Positions 10,171-18,836 of a DNA stretch of 64,000 nt are shown piece after piece. The stretch comes from Paramylibacter kogurei. GTDB taxonomy: Bacteria; Pseudomonadota; Alphaproteobacteria; Rhodobacterales; Rhodobacteraceae. Within the stretch, counting starts at the first letter, position 1. Each line of letters starts with the position of its first letter. The notes beneath the pieces were generated by a model that had not been told where the DNA came from, searched no databases, and was given only the letters and a program-made list of their open reading frames with translations. A program made the position numbers and the translations under genes. The stretch lies in the NCBI RefSeq assembly GCF_002742285.1, contig NZ_MDGM01000007.1, forward strand, positions 186,001 through 250,000, written 5' to 3'.

Positions 10171-10201
10171 ATGGTTAATGAGTATTGATAAAATGGTTAA
10201 C
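10171..10201 (+). promoter_or_regulatory. Phased direct repeat ATGGTTAA before the PAS-domain gene (possible CtrA-type half-sites)
   Basis: ATGGTTAA occurs at 10171-10178 and again at 10193-10200, exactly 22 bases (about two helical turns) apart, just before the start codon at 10204. The second copy extends to GGTTAAC, and TTAAC is the half-site recognised by the CtrA response regulator. The spacing differs from the canonical TTAA-N7-TTAA, so CtrA binding is only a possibility. Confidence 0.3.
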
Positions 10202-10203
10202 AA

Positions 10204-10902
10204 ATGACAGAATTTATTCCAAGTTTTAGCAATGCACGATTGGTGCAAGGGTCCTTGATGCAAGATGAAATCATACTTGATCTTTTGACATACTGGGAAA
10301 ACCTGCGTGCGGGGCGCATTGTGCCTGCGCGATCCGATATTGATCCACGCGAAATCAAATCCGCATTGGATCACACATTCATTTTGGAACATTCAGATGA
10401 CTGTGCCACGCGGTTTCGTTTGGCGGGTATAAAAATGTGCGATCTGTTGGGGATGGAATTGCGCGGGATGCCTGCGCATGCGGTGATTGCACCTGAATTT
10501 CGCGATCAATTCAACGCTGAACTGGCCGGGGTTTTAGCCGCCCCCAAGATCGTGGAATTATACCTCAGCGGTGAAATTTCAGGCGATCGCCAGATTAACG
10601 CACGTATGTTGTTATTGCCAATGCATGACAAAAACAACGCCATCACCCGCGTGTTGGGCTGTTTGTCATTGCAGGGAAATTTGAAACGCGCACCCATTCG
10701 GTTCGATATCACAGATGTAAAAACCACGCGGATCGTTGCGGGGCAATCGGCCGCCACCCAACAAGGGTTTAGCGAAACGTCCGTCGGGTTTGATCATGGC
10801 CCTTTGCGTGCATTTAAATGCATCAATGGCGATGGGAGTGAACGCAAAACGCCCAACCAATCGGCTGGGCGTTCGCATTTACGTTTGGTCAAAGACGACT
10901 GA
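10204..10902 (+). CDS. PAS domain-containing protein (PAS_5 type)
   Basis: A 232-residue cytoplasmic protein. Residues about 20-165 match the PAS_5 family frequent in Alphaproteobacteria: LTYWENLRAGRIVPARSDIDP, then LDHTFILEH and RFRLAGIKMCDLLGMELRGMP. These proteins usually have no output domain, and the role is largely unknown. No kinase, GGDEF or helix-turn-helix region is present; the C-terminal 50 residues are low in pattern. No clear ribosome binding site precedes the ATG. Its last codons contain an inverted repeat (10848-10873) that may act as terminator between it and the convergent DAHP synthase gene, which ends one base away. Confidence 0.75.
   Translation: MTEFIPSFSNARLVQGSLMQDEIILDLLTYWENLRAGRIVPARSDIDPREIKSALDHTFILEHSDDCATRFRLAGIKMCDLLGMELRGMPAHAVIAPEFRDQFNAELAGVLAAPKIVELYLSGEISGDRQINARMLLLPMHDKNNAITRVLGCLSLQGNLKRAPIRFDITDVKTTRIVAGQSAATQQGFSETSVGFDHGPLRAFKCINGDGSERKTPNQSAGRSHLRLVKDD
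10848..10873. terminator. Inverted repeat inside the end of the PAS gene, possible shared terminator
   Basis: AACGCCCA at 10848-10855 pairs with TGGGCGTT at 10866-10873 around a 10-base loop. The stem composition resembles the enolase terminator. It lies in coding sequence 30 bases before the stop, between two convergent genes that leave no intergenic space. A clean T run is absent, so function is uncertain. Confidence 0.35.
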
Positions 10903-12273
10903 TCAGCCTGCCTTGCGTGCCGCACTGCGGCGATCTTCCAATTCTTCGGCAACCAAGAATGCCAATTCCAATGATTGTGATGCGTTCAAGCGCGGATCAC
11001 ATGCGGTGTGGTAACGATCGGACAAATCTTCGTCCGTTACGGCGCGCACGCCACCTGTGCATTCGGTAACGTCTTTGCCTGTCATTTCGAAATGCACACC
11101 ACCTGGTACGGTGCCCTCTGCCGCGTGAACGCCAAAAAATTCGCGCACTTCACGCAGGATTGAATCGAACTGGCGGGTTTTATAACCCGTGGATGATTTG
11201 ATTGTGTTGCCATGCATTGGATCACATGTCCAAACCACGTTGCGCCCTTCGGCCTGCACTGCCTTGACCAAGCGTGGCAGATGATCACCAACGCTGCCCG
11301 CACCAAAACGTGCGATCAAGGTTAGTCGGCCCGCTTCGTTTTGTGGGTTCAACTTGTCGATCAATTTCAACAGATCATCCGTTGTGATGGATGGACCACA
11401 TTTCAAACCAATTGGGTTTTGCACACCTGAACAGAATTCAACATGTGCACCGTCTGGTTGACGTGTGCGATCACCGATCCAAATCATGTGACCAGACCCG
11501 GCCACAGGTAAACCTGATGTTGAATCAACGCGGCACAATGCTTCTTCGTATTCCAGCAACAATGCTTCGTGTGATGTGTAAAAATTCACGGTTTGTAATG
11601 CGTTTGAATTGTCGGCATTCACACCCGCTGCATTCATGAAATCCAACGCATCGGAAATGCGGTTGGCCATTTTGCGGTATTTGTCACCCGTCCCTGATGT
11701 TTTGGCGAACCCCTGGTTCCATTCATGCACGTGGTGAATATCTGCGAAACCACCTTGGCTGAACGCGCGGATCAGGTTTAGCGACGCCGCTGATTGGGTG
11801 TATGCGGTCAACATGTTGTTCGGGTTTGGAATCCGTGCCTCTGGCGTGAAATCCAATTCGTTGATGATATCACCGCGATAGCTTGGCAATTCCACACCAT
11901 TTTGCGTTTCCGTATCGGCCGAACGTGGTTTTGCAAATTGTCCCGCAACGCGACCAATTTTTACCACTGGCACCTTGGCGCCATATGTCAGCACAACCGC
12001 CATTTGCAACATTACCTTGTAAGTGTCGCGAATAAGGTCTGCGTTGAATTCTGCAAAACTCTCGGCGCAATCGCCACCCTGAAGCAAAAATGCTTCGCCA
12101 CGGGAAACCGCAGCCAGCTTTGCGCGGAGCTGGCGGGCCTCGCCTGCAAATACCAACGGCGGATAAGAGGCCAGACGGCTTTCAACTGCGTTCAACGCTG
12201 CTGCATCCGTATATTCTGGCATCTGGATCCGCGGTTTGTTGCGCCATCCTGATTTTTTCCAAGCCGTAGACAT
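10903..12273 (-). CDS. 3-deoxy-7-phosphoheptulonate (DAHP) synthase, class II
   Basis: A 456-residue plant-like (class II) DAHP synthase, opening the shikimate pathway by condensing phosphoenolpyruvate with erythrose 4-phosphate. Key stretches seen: [12 protein letters not shown] (about 82-93), [64 protein letters not shown] and [15 protein letters not shown]. These include the metal-binding Cys, His and Glu positions. The start ATG is preceded by GGAGAA. It is divergent from the GlxA-type regulator across about 158 bases. Confidence 0.97.
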   Translation of the reverse strand: MSTAWKKSGWRNKPRIQMPEYTDAAALNAVESRLASYPPLVFAGEARQLRAKLAAVSRGEAFLLQGGDCAESFAEFNADLIRDTYKVMLQMAVVLTYGAKVPVVKIGRVAGQFAKPRSADTETQNGVELPSYRGDIINELDFTPEARIPNPNNMLTAYTQSAASLNLIRAFSQGGFADIHHVHEWNQGFAKTSGTGDKYRKMANRISDALDFMNAAGVNADNSNALQTVNFYTSHEALLLEYEEALCRVDSTSGLPVAGSGHMIWIGDRTRQPDGAHVEFCSGVQNPIGLKCGPSITTDDLLKLIDKLNPQNEAGRLTLIARFGAGSVGDHLPRLVKAVQAEGRNVVWTCDPMHGNTIKSSTGYKTRQFDSILREVREFFGVHAAEGTVPGGVHFEMTGKDVTECTGGVRAVTDEDLSDRYHTACDPRLNASQSLELAFLVAEELEDRRSAARKAG

Positions 12274-12431
12274 TTGTGTTCTCCATATTGTCTGTGAAAC
12301 TGCGTAATAGCCCAGTCAAAAGCCGAAAACCAGACCCACAGGAAAAAAACGCGGATTTTGCGAAATCTTATTGCGCAAAGTATCACTTTTTTTGCATGGT
12401 GCACCAAGTCCGTTCCAAGCAAGGCACCCCA

Positions 12432-13403
12432 ATGAACACAAACTCCAAGCCGCGCCATTTCGTATTTTTACTGCTCGGCGAATTTTCCCAAGCTTGTTTT
12501 ACCTGCGCATTGGAAGCATTGCGCCAAGGCAATCGTGCGGTTGGTTATGATGCGTATACATGGGCCATCGCCGCCGAAGGGGGCGATATGATGTCTGGGT
12601 CAAACGGGATTGAGATGAAGCTTCATATGGGGTTGGACGAGGTGAACCGCGACGATACAATCGTGGTCTGTGGCGGGTTAAACATCGCACAAAACACCAC
12701 CAAGCCGATTATCAACTGGCTGCGACGCGAATCGCGCAAGGGTGTTGCCATCGCGGGGATTTCTACGGGGTCTTACACACTTGCCAAGGCGGGATTGTTG
12801 GATGGGCGGCGATGCACAATCCATTGGGAAAACCACGATTCATTCGAAGAAGATTTCCCAGAAGTCGAATTATTAAAAACCGTTTATGTTATCGACGGTA
12901 ACCGCATGAGCTGTGCCGGTGGCACATCATCCATTGATCTGTTTTTGAAAATCATTGCCGATGATCACGGCCAAGATGCGGCGAATTGGGTATCTGATCA
13001 ATTGATCTATAATTCCCCGCGCACCGAAAAAGACGGACAGCGGTTGTCGATCCCCACACGTATTGGCGTGCGCCATCCCAAATTGGCCGAAGTGATCAAA
13101 ATGATGGAGGAAAACATCGAAGAACCGATTTCCCCATCCATCCTTGCCAAGGATGTTGGCATGTCCACACGCCAATTGGAACGGCTGTTTCGTCGATATC
13201 TGGATCGATCCCCCAAACGATACTACATGGAATTGCGCCTACAAAAGGCACGCAATTTGTTGATGCAAACGGGTATGACCGTGATCAACGTCGCGCTTGC
13301 CTGTGGGTTTGCGTCACCATCGCATTTTTCAAAATGTTACCGTGCGCAATATAACACCACGCCTTATCGCGAACGTGGCTCGCAAATGTCAGGTGACAGT
13401 TAA
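12432..13403 (+). CDS. GlxA-family transcriptional regulator (DJ-1/PfpI domain plus AraC helix-turn-helix)
   Basis: A 323-residue protein from the ATG at 12432 (MNTNSKPRHFVFLLLGE); the frame extends to 12276 but the family sequence begins here. Residues about 8-175 form a DJ-1/PfpI-like sensor domain and about 215-310 an AraC-type double helix-turn-helix (LAKDVGMSTRQLERLFRRYL, then VALACGFASPSHFSKCYR). Relatives in Rhodobacterales and Pseudomonas control choline, glycine betaine or carnitine catabolism. The elbow where peptidase-like relatives carry a catalytic Cys reads ISTGSYTLA, so it is a ligand-sensing rather than enzymatic domain. The ligand is not deducible; neighbours (DAHP synthase, sugar dehydrogenase) give no clear hint. 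Confidence 0.88.
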   Translation: MNTNSKPRHFVFLLLGEFSQACFTCALEALRQGNRAVGYDAYTWAIAAEGGDMMSGSNGIEMKLHMGLDEVNRDDTIVVCGGLNIAQNTTKPIINWLRRESRKGVAIAGISTGSYTLAKAGLLDGRRCTIHWENHDSFEEDFPEVELLKTVYVIDGNRMSCAGGTSSIDLFLKIIADDHGQDAANWVSDQLIYNSPRTEKDGQRLSIPTRIGVRHPKLAEVIKMMEENIEEPISPSILAKDVGMSTRQLERLFRRYLDRSPKRYYMELRLQKARNLLMQTGMTVINVALACGFASPSHFSKCYRAQYNTTPYRERGSQMSGDS

Positions 13404-13416
13404 TTATCGCTGCTAA

Positions 13417-14475
13417 TTATTGTGGCGTAATGCGATAGGCCGCGCCATCACCCACCGCCAAAAACCAGATTGAACCATCGGGGGCCTCGCGGATATCGCG
13501 GATACGCTCGAATTGGTTTTGAAACAGGCGTTCAACCTCTGTTGCTTTGGCGCCTGTTATGGTACTGCGTGAAATCATATCGAATTTCAATGATCCCACG
13601 AAAATCTGATCTTTCCATTTCGGGAACAGCTTGCCCGAATAAATCATCATTCCCGACGGTGCGATTGATGGGTCCCAGTATAATGCGGGTTGTTCCATCC
13701 CCGCTTTGGATTGGCCTTCGCCAATTTTCGTGCCCGAATAATTGCGCCCATAAGAAATGATCGGCCAGCCGTAATTTTTACCTGCAACGGGTTTGTTAAT
13801 TTCATCACCACCCTTTGCACCATGTTCCACTGTCCACAAATTCCCCGTGTTATCCAATGCCGCCCCTTGTGGGTTGCGATGCCCATGTGAATGAATAACC
13901 GCCGTTCCATTTTGGGATATGCGCACCACTTTGCCATTAAAATGATCCAAGCTTTGCGCCAATTTGCCATTGCCGCGATCACCGATGGTTAAAAACAGAT
14001 CGCCATTTGGTGCCTCGACCACGCGTGATCCAAAATGATGGGTGGATTTGCTGGTGTATTTTTGGCGAAACATAACCTGAAAATTGGTTAGCTGATCGCC
14101 ATTTGGCGATAATTTCGCAACCGCCAATGCGGTGTGCCCACCCGCATCGCTTGGTTCGGAATAGGTGATATAAACCCTGCGCGTATTTGCAAAATTGCGG
14201 GAAACCACCACATCCAACAATCCGCCCTGCCCCTGTGCATAAACAGCGGGCACGCCGGAAACCTTTTGGCGTTTGCCATCATCAAAATAATATAAATCGC
14301 CATCGCGCTCTGTAATCAACTGATCCCCATTGGGCAAAAACGCAATTGCCCAAGGCGCATACAAATCATCGATCATTTTGGTGACTGTTACCGTGCCGAT
14401 ATCCGTTTTAAAATCCTTGGCATTTGCGCCAAAGGCCAAAACGCATGAAAATAAAATTGTGCAAAAAATACGCAT
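13417..14475 (-). CDS. PQQ-dependent aldose sugar dehydrogenase family protein, periplasmic
   Basis: A 352-residue secreted protein with a signal peptide (about 1-20, ending GANAKD). It has the six-bladed beta-propeller pattern of soluble glucose dehydrogenases and YliI: APWAIAFLPNGDQLITER, GQGGLLDV, HHFGSRVV, GHRNPQG, WTVEHGAKGGDEIN. These include the histidine and arginine positions used for PQQ and substrate binding. It likely oxidises aldose sugars in the periplasm with PQQ as cofactor. No PQQ synthesis genes are in the window. It diverges from the 3-hydroxybutyrate dehydrogenase gene, with about 95 bases between. Confidence 0.9.
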   Translation of the reverse strand: MRIFCTILFSCVLAFGANAKDFKTDIGTVTVTKMIDDLYAPWAIAFLPNGDQLITERDGDLYYFDDGKRQKVSGVPAVYAQGQGGLLDVVVSRNFANTRRVYITYSEPSDAGGHTALAVAKLSPNGDQLTNFQVMFRQKYTSKSTHHFGSRVVEAPNGDLFLTIGDRGNGKLAQSLDHFNGKVVRISQNGTAVIHSHGHRNPQGAALDNTGNLWTVEHGAKGGDEINKPVAGKNYGWPIISYGRNYSGTKIGEGQSKAGMEQPALYWDPSIAPSGMMIYSGKLFPKWKDQIFVGSLKFDMISRSTITGAKATEVERLFQNQFERIRDIREAPDGSIWFLAVGDGAAYRITPQ

Positions 14476-14569
14476 CGGTGGAACCTTTCAGATTGATTAT
14501 TGCCAGTATCCTTTAGATAGTCGCGATAACAAAATCACAATATTATCATGTTCATCAAAGGGTCGTTTC

Positions 14570-15352
14570 ATGCTGACAGGAAAATCCGCGCTTATCACAG
14601 GTTCAACCAGCGGCATCGGGCGGGGCATTGCAATCAAACTGGCATCATTGGGATGCAAGGTCATGATCAACGGATTTGGCGATCAGGGCGATATTGAAAC
14701 GCTACTTGGCGAATTGCGCACAGCCTCTGGTACGGATGCCATTCACCACGGCGCGGATATGACAAAACCAGAAGAGATCAGCGATATGGTGCAAACCTGT
14801 GGTGACAAATTTGGCAGTGTCGATATTTTGGTCAATAACGCTGGCATCCAATTCGTATCCCCCATTGATGAATTTCCTGTCGAAAAATGGGATCAGATCA
14901 TCGCGATCAATCTTACGTCTAGCTTTCATACCATGCGATCGGCCCTACCATATATGAAACGCAATCAATGGGGGCGTGTGATCAACGTTGCCTCGGCGCA
15001 TTCTTTGGTGGCATCACCCTATAAATCGGCCTATGTCGCGGCCAAACATGGGATTGCGGGGTTAACAAAAACCGTGGCACTAGAGGTTGCACAGCAAGGG
15101 ATAACAGTGAATGCCATTTCACCTGGCTATGTGTTAACACCATTGGTTCAGGCGCAAATCCCCGATACGGCCGCGGCGCGTGGCATCAGCGAAGAACAGG
15201 TTGTGAATGATGTATTGCTGGGTGCACAGCCCACAAAACAATTCGTCGAAATTGATGATGTCGCTGCAAATGTTGCCCATCTTTGTTCGGATGCCGCCAA
15301 GGGCATCACGGGTGCAAACCTTTCCATTGATGGTGGTTGGACCGCACAATAG
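14570..15352 (+). CDS. D-3-hydroxybutyrate dehydrogenase
   Basis: A 260-residue short-chain dehydrogenase from the ATG at 14570 with AAAGGG upstream; the longer frame from 14330 overlaps the divergent gene and is not supported. It shows the NAD-binding TGSTSGIGRGIA, the NNAGIQ motif, catalytic Ser (NVASAHSL) and YxxxK (YVAAK). The C-terminal region GYVLTPLVQAQIPDTA is diagnostic of 3-hydroxybutyrate dehydrogenases. It interconverts D-3-hydroxybutyrate and acetoacetate, the step after depolymerisation of polyhydroxybutyrate. This links it to the PHA genes at 59.6-64 kb, though they are far apart. Confidence 0.93.
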   Translation: MLTGKSALITGSTSGIGRGIAIKLASLGCKVMINGFGDQGDIETLLGELRTASGTDAIHHGADMTKPEEISDMVQTCGDKFGSVDILVNNAGIQFVSPIDEFPVEKWDQIIAINLTSSFHTMRSALPYMKRNQWGRVINVASAHSLVASPYKSAYVAAKHGIAGLTKTVALEVAQQGITVNAISPGYVLTPLVQAQIPDTAAARGISEEQVVNDVLLGAQPTKQFVEIDDVAANVAHLCSDAAKGITGANLSIDGGWTAQ

Positions 15353-15425
15353 AAAATTGCAGCACGTCGATAACAATAAAATTGGTTTTGGAAAAATCGA
15401 AACAACGCCGATTTGATCGTATCGT

Positions 15426-15444
15426 ATTGCAATTTCTTTGCAAT
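15426..15444 (+). promoter_or_regulatory. Inverted repeat ATTGCAA-N5-TTGCAAT upstream of tauA
   Basis: Perfect 7-base arms (15426-15432 and 15438-15444) separated by TTTCT lie about 107 bases before the tauA start. Related ATTGCA words recur at 15355 and 15457. This has the form of an operator. It differs from the CTGGAC-type repeats described for TauR, so the binding protein is unknown. Confidence 0.35.
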
Positions 15445-15499
15445 GCTTCGGGGATTATTGCAGCATTTGACATGGATTCGTGGCAAACATGAACAACAA

Positions 15500-15515
15500 G
15501 ATCCAAAACAGGATC
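15500..15515 (+). other. Short inverted repeat GATCC-N6-GGATC in the tauA leader
   Basis: Five-base perfect arms with an AAAACA spacer lie 35 bases before the tauA start codon. It could be a small leader hairpin or a protein-binding site, and chance is not excluded. Confidence 0.25.
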
Positions 15516-15550
15516 AAACGATAGCTTGCAATCAATAGGGAGAACGCAAG

Positions 15551-16543
15551 ATGAAACTAACCAAAACACTGACTGCAATGGCCGTGGCACTGGCGGCGAC
15601 AACGGGTGGCGCACATGCGCTGGATGAATTGACCGTTGGATATTTCTTGGAATGGCCAACGCCAAACCAATATGCCCAAGCAAACAAAATGTATTCCGAG
15701 GCATTGGGAATCCCTGTGAATTGGGTTTCTTTTGATGCGGGTACGGCAATGTCTGCTGCGATGGCATCTGGCGATGTGCACATTTCATTTTCACAAGGTG
15801 TGACACCATTCTTGGTGGCAACTGCTGCTGGTCAAGATTTGCAAGTGGTTGATGTGGCTGTGTCTTATTCCGACAACGACAACTGTGTTGTGCGTTCTGA
15901 ATTGGAAATTGATGCATCCAACGTGGCCGAGTTGAAGGGCAAAAAGGTTGCTGTGCCACTGGGCACTGCGGCTCATTCTGGTTTCTTGGCACAGATGAAA
16001 CATTTTGGAATCGCCGAAGCAGACCTTACCATCGTTGACATGGCACCTTCAGATTCCGCCGCTGCGTTTTCACAACCAGATACCGATCTGGCAATGGCAT
16101 GTGGCTGGGGTGGTTCATTGCGCACCATGAAAGAATACGGCAACGTATTGATGTCGGGCGCTGAAAAAGAAGCGGTTGTTGGCAAAGTGTTTGATGTCAC
16201 ATCAATCCCAACATCATTTGGCGAAGAAAACCCAGAACTCTTGGCGAAATTCTTGTCCGTTACGGCAAAAATGAACGCAATGTACGCCGCCGACCGCGCC
16301 CCAATGATGGAAGCAATCTCCAAAGAGGCCGGTATGGATCTTGAGGGCACAACAGCCGTTCTTGACGTGTTTGCATTCCCAACAATTGACGAACAATTGT
16401 CAGACGCATGGTTGGGTGGTTTTGTTGGTGAATACCTCACAAGCTCTGCCAAAACATTGGAAGAAGGCGGAAAAATCCAAGCGCTGGATGATTACAACGC
16501 TTTGATCAACACCAGCTATCTGGAAGCTGCATCAAAAATGTAA
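15551..16543 (+). CDS. tauA: Taurine ABC transporter, periplasmic substrate-binding protein
   Basis: A 330-residue protein with a clear signal peptide (about 1-23, cleaved after AHA) and the SsuA/TauA-like periplasmic fold: LTVGYFLEWPTPNQYAQ, then GVTPFLVATAAGQDLQVV and GKKVAVPLGTAAHSG. It is followed by matching ATPase and permease genes. GGGAG at 15538-15542 supports the start. The likely job is capture of taurine or a related organosulfonate. In marine Rhodobacterales taurine is a carbon, nitrogen and sulfur source. No taurine-pyruvate aminotransferase or Xsc gene is adjacent, so the substrate call rests on family resemblance. A strong hairpin after the stop probably raises its mRNA level over that of tauB and tauC. 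Confidence 0.85.
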   Translation: MKLTKTLTAMAVALAATTGGAHALDELTVGYFLEWPTPNQYAQANKMYSEALGIPVNWVSFDAGTAMSAAMASGDVHISFSQGVTPFLVATAAGQDLQVVDVAVSYSDNDNCVVRSELEIDASNVAELKGKKVAVPLGTAAHSGFLAQMKHFGIAEADLTIVDMAPSDSAAAFSQPDTDLAMACGWGGSLRTMKEYGNVLMSGAEKEAVVGKVFDVTSIPTSFGEENPELLAKFLSVTAKMNAMYAADRAPMMEAISKEAGMDLEGTTAVLDVFAFPTIDEQLSDAWLGGFVGEYLTSSAKTLEEGGKIQALDDYNALINTSYLEAASKM

Positions 16544-16560
16544 TTCCCTTTGGGAAACTT

Positions 16561-16591
16561 GGCAAAGGCCACGCACGCGCTGGCCTTTGCC
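16561..16591 (+). other. Perfect 11-bp hairpin between tauA and tauB
   Basis: GGCAAAGGCCA at 16561-16571 pairs perfectly with TGGCCTTTGCC at 16581-16591 across a 9-base loop. A smaller TTCCC-TTT-GGGAA hairpin precedes it at 16544-16556. No T run follows, and tauB begins 28 bases later. This is the usual form of a 3'-end stabilising or partial-termination hairpin behind a binding-protein gene. Confidence 0.7.
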
Positions 16592-16618
16592 CCTTGATAT
16601 CTAACAATTGGAACAACG

Positions 16619-17422
16619 ATGACAGGTCTGGTAATCGACGATGTTTCCATGACTTTCGAATTGCCAAATGGCGGCAATGTCGAAGCGCTTAAAAACATCA
16701 ATTTGAAAATTAAAGAAGGCGAACTGATGTCGGTTCTGGGTCCTTCTGGCTGTGGTAAAACCACATTTTTGAACATTCTGGCGGGTTTCTTGGCCCCCAC
16801 TGCGGGTGTGATGACATTGAACGGCCATACCATCACTGGGCCACATCCCGAACGGGGAATGGTGTTTCAACATGGCGCGTTGTTTGAATGGATGAATGTT
16901 TCCAAAAACATCGGATTTGGCCCCAAGATGAAGGGCACGCCACAGGTCGAAATTGATGCCAAGGTAGATGAATTATTGAACATCGTTGGTCTACAAGATT
17001 TCGGCGAAAAAATGATTTACGAAATGTCAGGCGGCATGCAACAACGCGTTGCCCTTGCCCGTTGTTTGGCAAATGACCCTGACGTGATCTTGATGGATGA
17101 ACCGCTGGGTGCGCTGGATGCGTTGACGCGCGAAAAAATGCAATCGCTGGTTTTGGATATTTGGAAAAAAACCGGCAAAACCATCATCTTGATTACCCAC
17201 AGCGTGGAAGAGGCATTGTTATTGGGCGAACGCCTGTTGGTAATGGCCCCGCGCCCGGGCCGTGTGCACAAAGAATATCAATTGCCATTTGCCGAATTGG
17301 GTGTTGGTGCTGATCTGAGAGAGGTGAAACGCCACCCCGATTTTGGCCCCACACGTGATGAAATCCTCAATATGATTTGGGACATGGAAGAAGAAATCAT
17401 GGGCCGAACGGAGAACGCATAA
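16619..17422 (+). CDS. tauB: Taurine ABC transporter, ATP-binding protein
   Basis: A 267-residue ABC ATPase with Walker A GPSGCGKTT (about 41-49), signature MSGGMQQRVALARCL, Walker B VILMDEPLGALD and the switch His in ITHSVEEAL. The overall type is SsuB/TauB. It energises import by the TauC permease. Its TAA stop shares one base with the tauC start (TAATG), indicating translational coupling. Confidence 0.92.
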   Translation: MTGLVIDDVSMTFELPNGGNVEALKNINLKIKEGELMSVLGPSGCGKTTFLNILAGFLAPTAGVMTLNGHTITGPHPERGMVFQHGALFEWMNVSKNIGFGPKMKGTPQVEIDAKVDELLNIVGLQDFGEKMIYEMSGGMQQRVALARCLANDPDVILMDEPLGALDALTREKMQSLVLDIWKKTGKTIILITHSVEEALLLGERLLVMAPRPGRVHKEYQLPFAELGVGADLREVKRHPDFGPTRDEILNMIWDMEEEIMGRTENA

Positions 17423-18753
17423 TGGGCAAAGAAATTCTTGATGTTTTTGGCGTGACACTTTGGATGATCCTTGGGATCATCGCTATTTTTGCGCTTTATC
17501 TTGCAGTCAGCGGCCTGTGTTATCTGGTGCAACGCGCCTATTACAAAGGACGCGATCGTGCCAAAGGTTACACCAGCCTGAAAACCGTCACCTTTGGTGA
17601 TGAAAGCGCGGTTACGGGCAATCGCATGGCTTCGATTGCTGCGGTAATAACGTTATTTGTTTTCTGGGGCATCGCCACTGGTTCCAAATTATTGCCCCCG
17701 ATTTTACCCCAACCTTTCGTGGGTGAAACCTCGTTTGAATATACGGCTGAAAACGCGGCAGGTGAAACCGCTACGGGCACGGTTTTGGTTCAGGTGAACG
17801 CCGCCGATTCCGACGACAAATCCAAACCAGACCCCGCCAGCGTGGTTGGCGACAGCTTTGCCAAAACCGATGTTGTGGTGGTGGCAGAACGGCGTGCAAA
17901 GATCATCAAAGTGCAATCAAATGATGATGGCGGCGATCAGGATGGATACAAAATCACTGCAATCAACGGACAACCCATCGCACCTGAACAACTGGTGCCA
18001 TTTGGCAATGGTGATGTGTTCATGACCGCCAAAGGCAGCCTGTCCGTGCGCCCCGCAACCGGCATGACGATGGAGGCATTATACCTGCCCCCACCCGAAA
18101 AGGTTTGGCAACGGTTCATACAACTGAACAAAGAGGGATATTTGGGCGTTGGCCTGTGGGAAAACGTGTTCTGGTCATTGATCCGCGTTGTGGTTGGTTT
18201 CGCGCTGGGCTGTTTGTTTGGCATTCCGCTTGGCTTTGCCATGGGGTTAAATTCATGGCTGCGCGGTTGGTTTGAACCGATTGTGGAATTCATGCGCCCC
18301 GTGCCACCCTTGGCATTGATCCCGTTGATCATTATCTGGTTTGGCATTGGCGAACAGGGCAAGATCAGCTTGCTGTTCTTGGCTGCACTTTGGATCATGA
18401 CCATCGCAGCACGTTCGGGCGTATCGGGTGTGAATATTGCCAAGGTACACGCCGCCTACAGCCTTGGTGCCACCAAAAAGCAAATCTTGACCAAGGTGAT
18501 TTTGCCAAACTCCTTGCCTGAAATATTCACCGGTGCGCGTGTTGCCATGGGTGTGTGTTGGGGCACGGTTGTTGCGGCCGAATTGGTTGCGGCGGAAAAA
18601 GGTGCAGGTAAAATGATTATCGCCGCATCGAAATTTTCGCTGACCGATATCGTGATCATCGGTATCATTATCATTGGTGTGATCGGATATCTGATTGATG
18701 TGTTGATGCGCATGGCCGAACGTCGTTTGGTTCCATGGAAAGGCAAAGCCTAA
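17422..18753 (+). CDS. tauC: Taurine ABC transporter permease with an extra extracytoplasmic domain
   Basis: The protein is 443 residues from the ATG at 17422, against about 275 for E. coli TauC. The C-terminal part (about 225-443) is a normal BPD-type permease, with the ATPase-contact (EAA) loop AAYSLGATKKQIL around 344-356 and five to six membrane segments. In front of it are two extra membrane segments (about 10-37 and 70-88) and a hydrophilic stretch of about 130 residues. That stretch contains cadherin/Ig-like sequence (TSFEYTAENAAGETATGTVLVQVN) and a VCBS-like piece (ITAINGQPIAP). The domain should face the periplasm and might contact TauA or a ligand. The start used here shares a base with the tauB stop, which supports the long form. 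No frameshift is seen. Confidence 0.88.
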   Translation: MGKEILDVFGVTLWMILGIIAIFALYLAVSGLCYLVQRAYYKGRDRAKGYTSLKTVTFGDESAVTGNRMASIAAVITLFVFWGIATGSKLLPPILPQPFVGETSFEYTAENAAGETATGTVLVQVNAADSDDKSKPDPASVVGDSFAKTDVVVVAERRAKIIKVQSNDDGGDQDGYKITAINGQPIAPEQLVPFGNGDVFMTAKGSLSVRPATGMTMEALYLPPPEKVWQRFIQLNKEGYLGVGLWENVFWSLIRVVVGFALGCLFGIPLGFAMGLNSWLRGWFEPIVEFMRPVPPLALIPLIIIWFGIGEQGKISLLFLAALWIMTIAARSGVSGVNIAKVHAAYSLGATKKQILTKVILPNSLPEIFTGARVAMGVCWGTVVAAELVAAEKGAGKMIIAASKFSLTDIVIIGIIIIGVIGYLIDVLMRMAERRLVPWKGKA

Positions 18754-18781
18754 ACCACACCCCTTTGGAAAATTGAAAACA

Positions 18782-18817
18782 GCGTTGCACGGTGAAACGT
18801 GCGGCGCTATTCTTTTT
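18782..18817 (+). terminator. Rho-independent terminator of the tauABC operon
   Basis: GCGTTGCACG at 18782-18791 pairs with CGTGCGGCGC at 18798-18807 (10 bp, two G-U) around GTGAAA and is followed by TATTCTTTTT. It lies 28 bases after the tauC stop. Confidence 0.75.
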
Positions 18818-18836
18818 GCAGCCAAAGGGATATATT

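Noticed and set aside
15306..15992. A 228-codon minus-strand frame across the tauA promoter and 5' end
   Set aside because: The product is low-pattern (many Pro, Gln, His), and it covers the signal peptide region of tauA and the end of the dehydrogenase gene.
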